A stretch of 64,000 nt of DNA, taken from contig NZ_CP119862.1 of assembly GCF_029338175.1 (NCBI RefSeq), forward strand, positions 744,001-808,000, given 5' to 3'. The DNA comes from Citrobacter enshiensis. Lineage in GTDB: Bacteria; Pseudomonadota; Gammaproteobacteria; Enterobacterales; Enterobacteriaceae. Position 1 is the first letter of the stretch. Each line of letters opens with the position of its first letter. This document shows, in pieces, positions 29,762 to 40,029 of the stretch. The notes below the pieces were generated by a model. The model ran no database searches. It saw only the letters and a program-made list of their open reading frames with translations, and was not told the origin of the DNA. The translations under genes and the position numbers were made by a program.

Positions 29762-30187
29762 TTAACGGGGGGAAATAACCAGTTCGTCATAGGTGGAAAT
29801 CGCACAAGGCTGGCGGTTAAACGCCACTGCGGTCAGCTCGCCGATCACCAGTTCAAGCGTGGTGCGAACGGTGCAGCCAGGCATCATATGGCCGCCCAGC
29901 ATGGCACCCTTTGGATCTGAGACTGAGAGATGCAGATGTTCGCCAGTGAGTTCGAGCGTGCCGCTCAGAGAGATCACTTCATACGTTCCGCTAAGCAGTG
30001 TGGTTTCTTCCTGTCCGGCGTATCGCAGGGCGATGTCGGTCAGACTGCCGGTACAACCTGCAATCCAGGCGGCTTGCAGCTGGTGTTGGTTTACAAACGC
30101 ATGTAACTGTGTGAAGACTTCCTGACCGGGAAGCAAACGAAGCGCATAAAACCGTGCTTCAGACGAGGGAAGATGAGATGTAGTCAT
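29762..30187 (-). CDS. PPC/DUF296-domain protein heading the ECF operon
   Basis: 141-aa single-domain protein of the PPC (DUF296) fold, known as the partner domain of plant AT-hook proteins; bacterial members are trimers that bind a metal through histidines. The candidate metal ligands are His 84, His 86 (GEHLHLSVSD) and His 100 (MLGGHMMPG). There is no AT-hook. First gene of the operon, 25 bp before the S component, so it is probably translated with the transporter. It may be a regulator, a chaperone for the substrate or an enzyme; none of these is shown. The start MTTSHLPS is chosen on domain limits; 41 upstream codons are open. Confidence 0.8.
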   Translation of the reverse strand: MTTSHLPSSEARFYALRLLPGQEVFTQLHAFVNQHQLQAAWIAGCTGSLTDIALRYAGQEETTLLSGTYEVISLSGTLELTGEHLHLSVSDPKGAMLGGHMMPGCTVRTTLELVIGELTAVAFNRQPCAISTYDELVISPR

Positions 30188-30352
30188 ATTTTGAGGGACT
30201 CCGAGACTCGGACGTAAAGCTGATAATATAGACGCTGGTGGCTGTGCTTCCTGATATAAATCAGGATTTACGACGCGACAACGAAAAGATCTTGCTACGC
30301 TTATTCGCAATTCTGGAATATGGAATAAAACAGAGGCGAGTGGGTGCCGAAA

Positions 30353-30368
30353 TGTGACGTAAGTCAGA
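30353..30368 (+). promoter_or_regulatory. putative CRP site upstream of epd
   Basis: TGTGACGTAAGTCAGA matches TGTGA-N6-TCACA at 9 of 10 positions. E. coli epd-pgk transcription is known to respond to CRP. It could also serve the divergent operon. Confidence 0.6.
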
Positions 30369-30425
30369 TAACTGCGTTCTTTGACTGGACAATCATTCCT
30401 TTTATTCCTGGTTTCGCTTATTCTA

Positions 30426-30441
30426 GCTGAAGCGTTTCAGT
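30426..30441 (+). promoter_or_regulatory. Cra (FruR) operator upstream of epd
   Basis: GCTGAAGCGTTTCAGT is an imperfect palindrome matching the Cra consensus TGAANCGNTTCA. Cra represses glycolytic genes including the epd-pgk unit in E. coli. Confidence 0.75.
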
Positions 30442-30562
30442 CGATTAAATGTTCGACAAGTAATCAATCAGTCGCAGTTTGCGACAGGTAAGGTTTTCCT
30501 CGACGATTTGCTGGATTACTCTGTCAGCCTCATTTGAATCGGGATAGCCTTGCAGGAGACCT

Positions 30563-31582
30563 ATGACCGTACGCGTAGCGATTAATGGCTTTGGTCGTAT
30601 CGGACGTAATGTGGTTCGTGCTTTGTATGAATCCGGACGTCGGGCGGAAATCACCGTGGTGGCAATCAACGAACTGGCGGATGCTGCAGGCATGGCGCAT
30701 TTGTTGAAATATGACACCAGCCATGGGCGTTTTGCCTGGGATGTTCGCCAGGAGCGCGATCAGCTCATCGTTGGCGATGATGCTATTCGCATTTTGCACG
30801 AACGGACTCTCGACGCGCTTCCCTGGCGTGAACTGGGTGTTGACGTCGTGTTGGATTGCACCGGTGTCTACGGCAACCGCGAGCACGGCGAGGCACATAT
30901 CGCCGCTGGCGCAAAGAAAGTGCTCTTTTCACATCCTGGCAGCAACGATCTCGACGCCACCGTGGTATTTGGCGTGAATCAGGAACAGTTGCGGGCAGAA
31001 CACCACATTGTCTCGAATGCCTCCTGCACCACCAATTGCATTATTCCGGTCATCAAGTTGTTGGATGATGCTTATGGCATTGAGTCCGGAACCGTCACCA
31101 CGATCCACTCGGCTATGCACGATCAACAGGTGATTGATGCGTATCATTCTGACCTGCGGCGTACGCGAGCTGCGAGCCAGTCGATTATTCCGGTTGATAC
31201 CAAACTGGCCGTCGGTATTACGCGAATTTTTCCGCAATTCAACGATCGATTCGAAGCGATTGCCGTCCGCGTGCCGACCATAAATGTGACGGCGATCGAC
31301 TTAAGCGTGACGGTGAAAAAACCAGTAAAAGCCAATGAAGTCAATCAGTTGCTGCAAAAAGCAGCACAAGGTGCATTTCATGGTATAGTTGACTATACGG
31401 AATTACCGTTGGTCTCTGTAGATTTTAACCACGACCCGCACAGCGCCATTGTTGATGGCACTCAAACGCGTGTGAGTGGTGCTCACCTGATCAAAACACT
31501 GGTCTGGTGCGATAATGAATGGGGCTTTGCTAACCGCATGCTCGACACAACGTTAGCTATGGCTGCTATTGGTTTCAGGTAA
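30563..31582 (+). CDS. epd: Epd, D-erythrose-4-phosphate dehydrogenase
   Basis: NAD-dependent enzyme that oxidises erythrose 4-phosphate to 4-phosphoerythronate for pyridoxal phosphate synthesis. 339 aa, GAPDH family: N-terminal Rossmann motif [13 protein letters not shown] and the catalytic Cys in [10 protein letters not shown] (about residue 155). It is distinguished from GapA by divergence and by its place before pgk. AGGAG lies just before the start. TktA upstream can supply erythrose 4-phosphate. First gene of epd-pgk-fbaA. Confidence 0.96.
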   Translation: MTVRVAINGFGRIGRNVVRALYESGRRAEITVVAINELADAAGMAHLLKYDTSHGRFAWDVRQERDQLIVGDDAIRILHERTLDALPWRELGVDVVLDCTGVYGNREHGEAHIAAGAKKVLFSHPGSNDLDATVVFGVNQEQLRAEHHIVSNASCTTNCIIPVIKLLDDAYGIESGTVTTIHSAMHDQQVIDAYHSDLRRTRAASQSIIPVDTKLAVGITRIFPQFNDRFEAIAVRVPTINVTAIDLSVTVKKPVKANEVNQLLQKAAQGAFHGIVDYTELPLVSVDFNHDPHSAIVDGTQTRVSGAHLIKTLVWCDNEWGFANRMLDTTLAMAAIGFR

Positions 31583-31630
31583 GGCGCGTGAGCGCTTGCA
31601 AAACTTTAAGAATCAACGAGAGGATTCACC

Positions 31631-32794
31631 ATGTCTGTAATTAAGATGACCGATCTGGATCTTGCTGGTAAACGTGTTTTTATCCGTGCGGATCTGAACG
31701 TACCAGTTAAAGAAGGGAAAGTAACCAGCGACGCGCGTATCCGTGCTTCCCTGCCAACCATCGAACTGGCCCTGAAGCAGGGTGCAAAAGTGATGGTAAC
31801 TTCCCACCTGGGTCGTCCTACCGAAGGCGAGTACAACGAAGAATTCTCTCTGCTGCCGGTTGTTAACTACCTGAAAGACAAACTGTCTAACCCGGTTCGT
31901 CTGGTAAAAGATTACCTGGACGGCGTTGAAGTTGCAGCCGGTGAACTGGTGGTTCTGGAAAACGTTCGCTTTAACAAAGGCGAGAAGAAAGACGACGAAG
32001 CACTGTCCAAAAAATACGCTGCATTGTGCGACGTATTCGTCATGGATGCCTTCGGTACGGCTCACCGTGCACAGGCTTCTACTCACGGTATCGGTAAATT
32101 CGCAGACGTTGCTTGCGCAGGCCCGCTGTTGGCTGACGAACTGGAAGCACTGGGCAAAGCACTGAAAGAACCGGCTCGCCCGATGGTGGCTATCGTTGGT
32201 GGTTCTAAAGTTTCTACCAAACTGACCGTTCTGGATTCTCTGTCTAAAATCGCTGACCAGCTGATCGTGGGCGGTGGTATCGCCAACACCTTCGTTGCTG
32301 CTCAAGGCCACAACGTCGGCAAATCCCTGTACGAAGCTGACCTGGTTGATGAAGCAAAACGTCTGCTGACTATTTGTGACATCCCGGTTCCGGCTGACGT
32401 TCGCGTAGCGACTGAATTCTCTGAAACTGCAGCGGCTACCCTGAAATCTGTTTCTGACGTTAAAGAAGACGAGCAGATCCTGGATATCGGTGATGCTTCT
32501 GCACAGCAACTGGCTGAAATCCTGAAGAATGCAAAAACCATTCTGTGGAACGGTCCGGTAGGCGTGTTTGAATTCCCGAACTTCCGTAAAGGTACTGAAA
32601 TCGTTGCTAACGCCATTGCAGACAGCGAAGCATTCTCCATCGCTGGCGGCGGCGACACTCTGGCAGCTATCGACCTGTTCGGTATCGCTGACAAGATCTC
32701 CTACATTTCCACTGGCGGCGGCGCATTCCTCGAATTCGTGGAAGGCAAAGTACTGCCGGCAGTAGCAATGCTCGAAGAGCGCGCTAAGAAGTAA
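31631..32794 (+). CDS. pgk: Pgk, phosphoglycerate kinase
   Basis: Transfers phosphate between 1,3-bisphosphoglycerate and ADP in glycolysis. 387 aa, with [17 protein letters not shown] at the N-terminus (substrate-binding Arg and Asp), the GGSKVSTKL block, WNGPVGVFE and the nucleotide-loop motif GGGDTLAA near the C-terminus. It lies 48 bp after epd, and its codons are strongly biased, which explains a 409-codon shadow ORF on the other strand. Confidence 0.98.
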   Translation: MSVIKMTDLDLAGKRVFIRADLNVPVKEGKVTSDARIRASLPTIELALKQGAKVMVTSHLGRPTEGEYNEEFSLLPVVNYLKDKLSNPVRLVKDYLDGVEVAAGELVVLENVRFNKGEKKDDEALSKKYAALCDVFVMDAFGTAHRAQASTHGIGKFADVACAGPLLADELEALGKALKEPARPMVAIVGGSKVSTKLTVLDSLSKIADQLIVGGGIANTFVAAQGHNVGKSLYEADLVDEAKRLLTICDIPVPADVRVATEFSETAAATLKSVSDVKEDEQILDIGDASAQQLAEILKNAKTILWNGPVGVFEFPNFRKGTEIVANAIADSEAFSIAGGGDTLAAIDLFGIADKISYISTGGGAFLEFVEGKVLPAVAMLEERAKK

Positions 32795-32803
32795 GTCATT
32801 AAA

Positions 32804-32821
32804 GGGCAGGGAAACCTGCCC
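32804..32821 (+). terminator. hairpin between pgk and fbaA
   Basis: GGGCAGG/CCTGCCC stem with a GAAA tetraloop, followed by AATTTT. Probably a partial terminator or processing/stability element, since the operon continues into fbaA. Confidence 0.55.
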
Positions 32822-32886
32822 AATTTTCAGCGCGCTTTGCAAGCACGCACCATTTTCTAAGGCCCGACGATACAGGACAACGAAAC

Positions 32887-33966
32887 ATGTCTAAAATTTT
32901 TGATTTCGTAAAACCAGGCGTAATCACTGGTGATGACGTACAGAAAGTGTTCCAGGTAGCAAAAGAAAACAACTTCGCTCTGCCAGCAGTTAACTGCGTC
33001 GGTACCGACTCCATTAACGCCGTTCTGGAAACCGCTGCAAAAGTTAAAGCGCCGGTTATCGTTCAGTTCTCTAACGGTGGTGCTTCTTTCATCGCGGGTA
33101 AAGGCGTGAAGTCTGATGTTCCTCAGGGCGCAGCAATCCTGGGTGCTATCTCTGGTGCGCATCACGTTCATCAGATGGCTGAACACTACGGTGTTCCGGT
33201 TATCCTGCACACTGACCACTGCGCGAAGAAACTGCTGCCGTGGATCGACGGTCTGCTGGACGCGGGTGAAAAACACTTTGCTGCTACCGGCAAGCCGCTG
33301 TTCTCTTCTCACATGATCGACCTGTCTGAAGAGTCTCTGGAAGAGAACATCGAAATCTGCTCCAAATATCTGGCGCGCATGTCCAAAATGGGCATGACCC
33401 TGGAAATCGAACTGGGTTGCACCGGTGGTGAAGAAGATGGCGTAGACAACAGCCACATGGACGCTTCTGCACTGTACACCCAGCCGGAAGACGTTGATTA
33501 CGCGTACACCGAGCTGAGCAAAATCAGCCCACGCTTCACCATCGCCGCTTCCTTCGGTAACGTACACGGCGTCTACAAGCCAGGTAACGTGGTTCTGACT
33601 CCGACCATCCTGCGCGACTCTCAGGACTATGTTTCTAAGAAACATAACCTGCCGCACAACAGCCTGAACTTCGTTTTCCACGGCGGTTCCGGTTCTACTG
33701 CTCAGGAAATCAAAGACTCCGTAAGCTACGGCGTAGTGAAAATGAACATCGATACCGACACCCAATGGGCGACCTGGGAAGGTGTTCTGAACTACTACAA
33801 AGCGAACGAAGCTTACCTGCAGGGCCAACTGGGCAACCCGAAAGGCGAAGATCAGCCGAACAAGAAATACTACGATCCGCGCGTATGGCTGCGTGCTGGT
33901 CAGGCAACCATGATCACCCGTCTGGAGCAGGCTTTTACTGAACTGAACGCGGTTGACGTTCTGTAA
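32887..33966 (+). CDS. fbaA: FbaA, class II fructose-bisphosphate aldolase
   Basis: Zinc-dependent aldolase that splits fructose 1,6-bisphosphate into dihydroxyacetone phosphate and glyceraldehyde 3-phosphate. 359 aa. The zinc ligands are His 111 in LHTDHCAKK, and further His residues in NVHGVYKPG and FHGGSGST; the catalytic Asp (110) precedes HC. The signature LGCTGGEEDGVDN is present. It lies 92 bp after pgk and ends with a strong terminator. Confidence 0.98.
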   Translation: MSKIFDFVKPGVITGDDVQKVFQVAKENNFALPAVNCVGTDSINAVLETAAKVKAPVIVQFSNGGASFIAGKGVKSDVPQGAAILGAISGAHHVHQMAEHYGVPVILHTDHCAKKLLPWIDGLLDAGEKHFAATGKPLFSSHMIDLSEESLEENIEICSKYLARMSKMGMTLEIELGCTGGEEDGVDNSHMDASALYTQPEDVDYAYTELSKISPRFTIAASFGNVHGVYKPGNVVLTPTILRDSQDYVSKKHNLPHNSLNFVFHGGSGSTAQEIKDSVSYGVVKMNIDTDTQWATWEGVLNYYKANEAYLQGQLGNPKGEDQPNKKYYDPRVWLRAGQATMITRLEQAFTELNAVDVL

Positions 33967-33989
33967 TGTAAGCCATTCTGCATGACACG

Positions 33990-34009
33990 AGGCCCGCATT
34001 TGCGGGCCT
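33990..34009 (+). terminator. intrinsic terminator of fbaA
   Basis: AGGCCCGCA/TGCGGGCCT stem followed by a T run; ends the epd-pgk-fbaA unit. Confidence 0.9.
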
Positions 34010-34156
34010 TTTTTATGATGAATTCAAGATACTGTCAGTACTGAATGTGTGATCAACTTGGCAGAATCCGTCCTTTTTGTTTACTCTTGTCAAACTGCCA
34101 GTCTGTTGGGGCCGGCTTTATTTCTCCCGTTTGGGTAAGCAAAAAAGGAATAGTGA

Positions 34157-35017
<861 letters not shown>

Positions 35018-35034
35018 TTTTTACGTTTTCGTAT

Positions 35035-35064
35035 GGCCTGATGGCGCGATGCTATCAGGCCTAC
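35035..35064. repeat. REP element downstream of mscS
   Basis: Single REP palindrome (GGCCTGATGGCGCGATGCTATCAGGCC), 17 bp after mscS. No partner REP is seen. Confidence 0.85.
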
Positions 35065-35225
35065 AACGGCAGTCTTTCGTCGTCCGTATCAAGCATTCGC
35101 TGTCATCCGGCATTTTCTTCTCTCTCCATTAATTCCTCTAATCTGTGATTAAAATTATCAATTTCCGCTAATGATTTTGCCGCGCTATAGTCTGCACTAA
35201 AGATGAATAGTTCGGGATGTTTAAC

Positions 35226-35861
35226 GTGTTGTCTTATTATTTTCAAGGGCTTGCGCTCGGCGCGGCCATGATTTTACCGCTCGGCCCACAGAATGCGTTT
35301 GTCATGAATCAGGGGATTCGTCGGCAGTATCACCTGATGATTGCCTTACTTTGCGCTGTCAGCGACTTACTGCTGATTTGTGCGGGGATCTTTGGCGGCA
35401 GCGCATTGTTAATGCAGTCGCCGTGGCTGATGGCGCTGGTTACCTGGGGCGGCGTGGCCTTTCTCCTGTGGTATGGCTTCGGCGCGTTAAAAACGGCAAT
35501 GAGCAGTAACCTGGAACTCGCCAGCGCGGAAGTGATGAAACAGGGGCGCTGGAAAATCATCGCCACCATGCTGGCGGTAACATGGCTGAATCCGCATGTT
35601 TATCTGGATACCTTTGTGGTGCTGGGGAGTCTGGGTGGACAGCTGGATGTCGAACCCCGACGCTGGTTCGCTCTCGGTACGGTAAGTGCGTCATTTCTTT
35701 GGTTCTTTGGCCTGGCGCTGCTGGCCGCCTGGCTGGCGCCGAGGCTGCGTACCGCTAAAGCCCAACGCACGATTAATATTCTGGTGGGTCTGGTGATGTG
35801 GTTTATCGCTTTTCAACTGGCAAAAGAAGGTGTTGCGCACGTTCATGCTCTCTTTATTTAG
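35226..35861 (+). CDS. argO: ArgO, arginine exporter
   Basis: LysE-family inner-membrane exporter of arginine (and canavanine), about five to six membrane spans, with the family motif [14 protein letters not shown] near the N-terminus and [13 protein letters not shown] in the middle. The GTG at 35226 gives 211 aa, as in E. coli, and has CGGGA eight bases upstream. The ATG at 35217 would have no spaced ribosome binding site. In E. coli it is activated by ArgP, whose gene lies about 8 kb away here. Confidence 0.95.
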   Translation: MLSYYFQGLALGAAMILPLGPQNAFVMNQGIRRQYHLMIALLCAVSDLLLICAGIFGGSALLMQSPWLMALVTWGGVAFLLWYGFGALKTAMSSNLELASAEVMKQGRWKIIATMLAVTWLNPHVYLDTFVVLGSLGGQLDVEPRRWFALGTVSASFLWFFGLALLAAWLAPRLRTAKAQRTINILVGLVMWFIAFQLAKEGVAHVHALFI

Positions 35862-35954
35862 GCCTGGTCTGATAGACAATATGCAGATACCCGCTAAGCT
35901 TGCCTGCATGCGCCCTGAGTTTCAGGGCGATTAACGAAACATGGAGGAGCGACA

Positions 35955-36701
35955 GTGAAGTTCAAAATGATGGCCCTGGCGGCATTAGTCGGATTCAGTG
36001 CAATCTCGGTACAGGCAAATGAATTACCTGCCGGACCGCACATTGTGACTTCCGGTACAGCAAGTGTGGATGCGACTCCAGATATCGCGACGCTGGCGAT
36101 TGAAGTCAATGTTGCGGCGAAAGATGCGGCAACCGCCAAGAAGCAGGCGGACGAGCGCGTGGCGCAGTATCTTTCCTTCCTTGAGCAAAATCAGATAGCG
36201 AAGAAAGATATCAGTTCAGCCAACCTGCGCACGCAGCCGGACTACGATTATCAGAATGGTAAAAGTGTCCTGAAAGGCTACCGTGCGGTGCGTACCGTTG
36301 AAGTGACTCTGCGTCAGCTGGATAAACTTAACGCCCTGTTGGATGGCGCACTGAAGGCCGGTTTGAACGAGATCCGTTCAGTCTCGCTGGGTGTTGCGCA
36401 GCCGGAAGAATATAAAGACAAGGCGCGTAAAGCGGCGATTGACGATGCAATCCATCAGGCTCAGCAACTGGCGGCGGGTTTTAACAGCAAGCTGGGACCG
36501 GTCTACAGTGTGCGCTACCACGTCTCCAATTATCAGCCCAGCCCGGTGGTACGGATGATGAAAGCGGATGCGGCGCCTGCCGTGTCGGCTGAGGAAAGCT
36601 ATGAGCAGCCGACCATCCAGTTTGGCGATCAGGTCGATGTGGTATTCCAGTTGGAACCTGCCGCAGGGCAGCAACAGGCAACTCCCCCTAAAGCCCAATA
36701 A
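35955..36701 (+). CDS. yggE: YggE, periplasmic SIMPL-domain protein
   Basis: 248-aa protein with a signal peptide ending in VQA. The mature part is a SIMPL (DUF541) domain, starting HIVTSGTASVDATPDIATLAI and ending QFGDQVDVVFQL. E. coli YggE lowers oxidative stress by an unknown mechanism and forms a large multimer in relatives. A Pro/Gln-rich tail (QQQATPPKAQ) follows the domain. Monocistronic, with a terminator after the stop. Confidence 0.95.
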   Translation: MKFKMMALAALVGFSAISVQANELPAGPHIVTSGTASVDATPDIATLAIEVNVAAKDAATAKKQADERVAQYLSFLEQNQIAKKDISSANLRTQPDYDYQNGKSVLKGYRAVRTVEVTLRQLDKLNALLDGALKAGLNEIRSVSLGVAQPEEYKDKARKAAIDDAIHQAQQLAAGFNSKLGPVYSVRYHVSNYQPSPVVRMMKADAAPAVSAEESYEQPTIQFGDQVDVVFQLEPAAGQQQATPPKAQ

Positions 36702-36708
36702 TCTACAG

Positions 36709-36730
36709 AACCCGGCGTCACTGCCGGGTT
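36709..36730 (+). terminator. intrinsic terminator of yggE
   Basis: AACCCGGC/GCCGGGTT stem followed by TTTAG. Confidence 0.8.
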
Positions 36731-36849
36731 TTTAGTCCTTTCCTTATTTCCCGCATTTATTCTGTGAGCAACTGTAAAAGTGGGACGCCACATCCAGTCT
36801 TTTTCTTCAACTGCATGAGGATATGCCATAGTGAATTTTTGAGGTGACT

Positions 36850-37746
36850 ATGGATATCTTTATTTCAAAGAAGATGCGCAATTTCATTCTGTTAGCGCAA
36901 ACCAATAATATTGTCAGAGCGGCGGAAAAAATACATATGACGGCCTCTCCCTTTGGCAAAAGCATTTCGGCGCTGGAGGACCAGATTGGTTACACGCTGT
37001 TTACCCGCAAAGATAACAGCATCAGCCTGAACAAAGCGGGGCAGGAGCTGTATCAAAAACTTTTTCCGATTTATCAGCGTTTATCCGCAATCGATAACGA
37101 AATTCACCACTCGGCCCGCCGCTCGCGCAATATTGTGATCGGAATCGACAATACCTATCCCACCATTATTTTCGATCAGCTGATAAGCCTCGGTGACAAG
37201 TATGACGGCGTGACCGCGCAGGCCGTTGAATTTAGCGAGAACGGGGTGATCGATAACTTGTTCGACAGAAAGCTCGACTTTATTCTTTCGCCGCAGCAGG
37301 TTTCAGCCCGCGTCCAGCAGCTGGACAATCTCACCGTGACAGACTTACCGCCGCTGCGTCTGGGGTTTCTGGTCTCCCGGCGTTATGAAGAGAGGCAACC
37401 GCAGGAGCTCTTACAGGAATTACCCTGGCTACAAATGCGCTTCCAGAACAGAGCCAATTTTGAAGCAATGCTGGATGCGTATATGCGCCCGTGTGGGATT
37501 AGCCCTACGATTATCTATCGGCCGTACAGTTTTATGGCGAAGATTAGCGCCGTAGAGCGCGGACAGTTTTTGACGGTAATACCGCATTTTGCCTGGCGTC
37601 TGGTGAATCCGGCAAAACTCAAGTATTTCGACGCGCCGCACAGCCCGATGTATATGCGTGAGTTTCTCTATTCCTTGAAGAACCATCGTTATACCGCCAC
37701 GATGCTTCAGCATATTGCCGAAGATCGTGACGGTACCGCGAACTAA
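36850..37746 (+). CDS. ygfI: YgfI, LysR-type regulator next to the scp operon
   Basis: 298 aa, as in E. coli YgfI. An N-terminal winged helix-turn-helix (FILLAQTNNIVRAAEKIHMTASPFGKSISALE, core about residues 10-40) is followed by a LysR effector-binding domain. The ATG at 36850 has GAGG five bases upstream; a GTG two codons earlier is also in frame. It converges with scpC, and the two stops overlap by four bases. Control of the mutase operon is inferred from position only. Confidence 0.93.
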   Translation: MDIFISKKMRNFILLAQTNNIVRAAEKIHMTASPFGKSISALEDQIGYTLFTRKDNSISLNKAGQELYQKLFPIYQRLSAIDNEIHHSARRSRNIVIGIDNTYPTIIFDQLISLGDKYDGVTAQAVEFSENGVIDNLFDRKLDFILSPQQVSARVQQLDNLTVTDLPPLRLGFLVSRRYEERQPQELLQELPWLQMRFQNRANFEAMLDAYMRPCGISPTIIYRPYSFMAKISAVERGQFLTVIPHFAWRLVNPAKLKYFDAPHSPMYMREFLYSLKNHRYTATMLQHIAEDRDGTAN

Positions 37747-39209
37747 CCGAGCATCGAACCGCTTTCCTGCAGGTTGCGGTGGAGATCAAACGCGTGACTA
37801 AGATCGTGATGGATATGCCCGCCGGGGGCATTTTCCAGATAACGGTGCAGATAATCCCGGTACAGCGGATGCGCGCAGTTGTCGATAATCGTGCGCGCGC
37901 GCTGAAGCGGGGATAACCCGCGCAAATCAGCAATACCTTGCTCGGTAATAATGACCTTCACGCTGTGTTCACTGTGATCAACGTGACTGCACATCGGGAC
38001 AATCGTTGAAATCTTCCCGTCTTTCGCAATAGATGGCGCCATGAAGATAGACAAATAGGCGTTGCGTTCAAAATCGCCGCTGCCGCCGATGCCATTCATC
38101 AGATTGACACCGGCAATATGCGTCGAGTTGGCGTGGCCATAAATATCAAACTCAAGACCGACATTCAGTGCAATTACACCAAGGCGGCGAATAATCTCCG
38201 GATTATTGGAGATCTCCTGTGGCCGGAGCACGATGCGGCTGGCGAAGAAATCCATATTGTCGTAAATCTTCTGCAGTGAATTAGCCGAAACGGTCAGGCT
38301 GGATGCGCTGGCGCCGGTAATTTTCCCCGTCTCCAGCAGATGCACCACCGAGTCTTGCAGTACCTCGGAATACATCATAAACGGCGGGATCTCCGGATTT
38401 TCGCCAAGTCTCGCCATGACCGCATTGTTAATATTGCCAACCCCGCTTTGCAGGGGCAGAAATTCAGGTGGAATGCGCTGATTCACGATTTCATTGAGTA
38501 AGAACGTCACGACGTTGTCGGCAATTTGCTGGCAGGTCGGGTTTTCTTTTGTCGTCGTGTTTCTGGCGTCGGGTAATTCGGTTTCCACCAGGGCGACAAT
38601 CTTTTTGGGATCAATCTGCACACAATGGCTACCTACGCGATCCATGGTATGAAAAATAGGTACGCTATTACGTCTCGGCGGCGCGCCGGGAATGACGATA
38701 TCGGCCAGTTCGGAGACCCGCGGACTATGGTAGTGATTCAGTTCTATGATCACCTTTTTCGCCCGCAGCAGCCAGGTCGGCGCATTGCCGATCCCGCTGG
38801 AAAGCCAGACCCGGCCATCCGGTGCAATCGATGAGGCCTCGATCACCGCAATGTCAATGTCGCCAAAGAAGCCGTAATTGACCATTTGCGCCACTTCGCT
38901 CAGGTGCAGATCGACAAAATTAACCTGCCCCTGATTGATTTTTTCCCGCAGGCCGGAGGAGGTCTGATAGGGCGCTCGCCAGGAGACGGCGTCCGCCTCC
39001 GACAGTGCGTCGTCTGCCGCCGCGCCGATAGAGGCGCCGGTCAGCAGACGGATCTGAAAGGGCTGTTGTGCGTCATGCTTTTCACTGGCACGTCTGGCAA
39101 TGGCGGCGGGCAGGGCTTTCGGCGATCCGGCCGGGGTAAAACCGCTGAAGGCAACCATATCATCGTGCTGAATAAACTCCGCCGCTTCATCGGCGCTCAT
39201 TCGTTTCAT
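37743..39209 (-). CDS. scpC: ScpC, propionyl-CoA:succinate CoA transferase
   Basis: 488-aa CoA transferase of the acetyl-CoA hydrolase/transferase family. It moves CoA from propionyl-CoA to succinate, closing the cycle that starts with ScpA. Visible family motifs are FSGFTPAGSPKALP at the N-terminus and GVGNINNAVMARL, and the catalytic Glu region MMYSEVLQD (about residue 287). Last gene of scpA-argK-scpB-scpC, 24 bp after scpB. The 3' end overlaps convergent ygfI by 4 bases. Confidence 0.96.
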   Translation of the reverse strand: MKRMSADEAAEFIQHDDMVAFSGFTPAGSPKALPAAIARRASEKHDAQQPFQIRLLTGASIGAAADDALSEADAVSWRAPYQTSSGLREKINQGQVNFVDLHLSEVAQMVNYGFFGDIDIAVIEASSIAPDGRVWLSSGIGNAPTWLLRAKKVIIELNHYHSPRVSELADIVIPGAPPRRNSVPIFHTMDRVGSHCVQIDPKKIVALVETELPDARNTTTKENPTCQQIADNVVTFLLNEIVNQRIPPEFLPLQSGVGNINNAVMARLGENPEIPPFMMYSEVLQDSVVHLLETGKITGASASSLTVSANSLQKIYDNMDFFASRIVLRPQEISNNPEIIRRLGVIALNVGLEFDIYGHANSTHIAGVNLMNGIGGSGDFERNAYLSIFMAPSIAKDGKISTIVPMCSHVDHSEHSVKVIITEQGIADLRGLSPLQRARTIIDNCAHPLYRDYLHRYLENAPGGHIHHDLSHAFDLHRNLQESGSMLG

Positions 39210-39233
39210 CCTGCGTTCCTTAGTTGGACGCTA

Positions 39234-40019
39234 TTAATGACCGACAAAATTCGGTTTCCGTTTTTGCAGGAACGCGTTCATCCCTTCCTGATAGTCCTCG
39301 CTGTCGTAAACGGCGCGGCGCATTCCCTGGATACGCTCAAATTCGTCGGAATTCATGGTGTGCGCTTCACCCAGTACGCGTAGCTCTTCCTTGATGACGG
39401 CAATTGCCAAAGGCGCTTTTTCTGAAATGTGATGCGCTATCTGGAGGGTGAAATCTTCCAGCTCGGCGACATCGACCACATGGTTAAGAATGCCGACAGC
39501 CAGCGCCCGTTGTGCGGTAATGGGGGAGGCGGTAAAAATCAGTTCTTTGACGATGTGGAAACCTGCGTCACGCGTCAGGTTGTGAATGCCCACCAGGTTA
39601 TACGGCACGCCGAGATTGACCGGGGTCATCGAGAAGGTCGATGTGCTGGCGGCGATAATCAGATCGGAACTCATGATCATTTCAAACGCGCCGCCCCAGA
39701 CGCTGCCTTCGACCATGGAGATCACCGGTTTGGGATATTTTTGGATCATGCGAGTGATCTGACGCAGCGGATCGTCATAAGAGAGTGGATCGCGCCGTCC
39801 GGTGGGCAGTTCGTGAATGTCATGGCCCGCCGAGAAGACTTTTGCCCCGCTGGGGGCGCGCAAAATAATGCAACGAATGTCCGGTCGATTCAGGTCGCTC
39901 AGCGCCTGCATTAAATCGTCCATAAAGACTTTACTCAGGGCGTTGAGTTTACGGGCATAGTTAAACTCAATAACCGCAACTTTATGGATAATGACAACGT
40001 TAACATATTGATAAGACAT
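39234..40019 (-). CDS. scpB: ScpB, methylmalonyl-CoA decarboxylase
   Basis: 261-aa enoyl-CoA hydratase/isomerase (crotonase) family enzyme that decarboxylates methylmalonyl-CoA to propionyl-CoA. The oxyanion-hole motifs are SAGHDIHEL (about 65-73) and EGSVWGGAFEM (about 105-115), and the DLIIAASTSTFSMTPVNLGVP block follows. The start MSYQYV matches E. coli; the frame extends 40 codons into the end of argK. It lies 10 bp after argK. Confidence 0.96.
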   Translation of the reverse strand: MSYQYVNVVIIHKVAVIEFNYARKLNALSKVFMDDLMQALSDLNRPDIRCIILRAPSGAKVFSAGHDIHELPTGRRDPLSYDDPLRQITRMIQKYPKPVISMVEGSVWGGAFEMIMSSDLIIAASTSTFSMTPVNLGVPYNLVGIHNLTRDAGFHIVKELIFTASPITAQRALAVGILNHVVDVAELEDFTLQIAHHISEKAPLAIAVIKEELRVLGEAHTMNSDEFERIQGMRRAVYDSEDYQEGMNAFLQKRKPNFVGH

Positions 40020-40029
40020 AAAAGTTCCT

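Larger units (their letters stand above)
30188..30562. other. 375-bp divergent control region between PPC/ECF operon and epd
   Basis: Contains the promoters of the PPC-ECF operon (leftward) and epd-pgk-fbaA (rightward). A CRP-type site and a Cra-type site are listed separately. No riboswitch-like structure was recognised on the PPC side. Confidence 0.6.

Noticed and set aside
30188-30340. riboswitch upstream of the PPC/ECF operon
   Set aside because: No thiamine, cobalamin, preQ1, folate or molybdenum-type core was recognisable on the minus strand.
31613-33999. 409- and 380-codon open frames opposite pgk and fbaA
   Set aside because: Same cause: reversed reading of the most biased genes of the window. 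Both lack start signals and family motifs.
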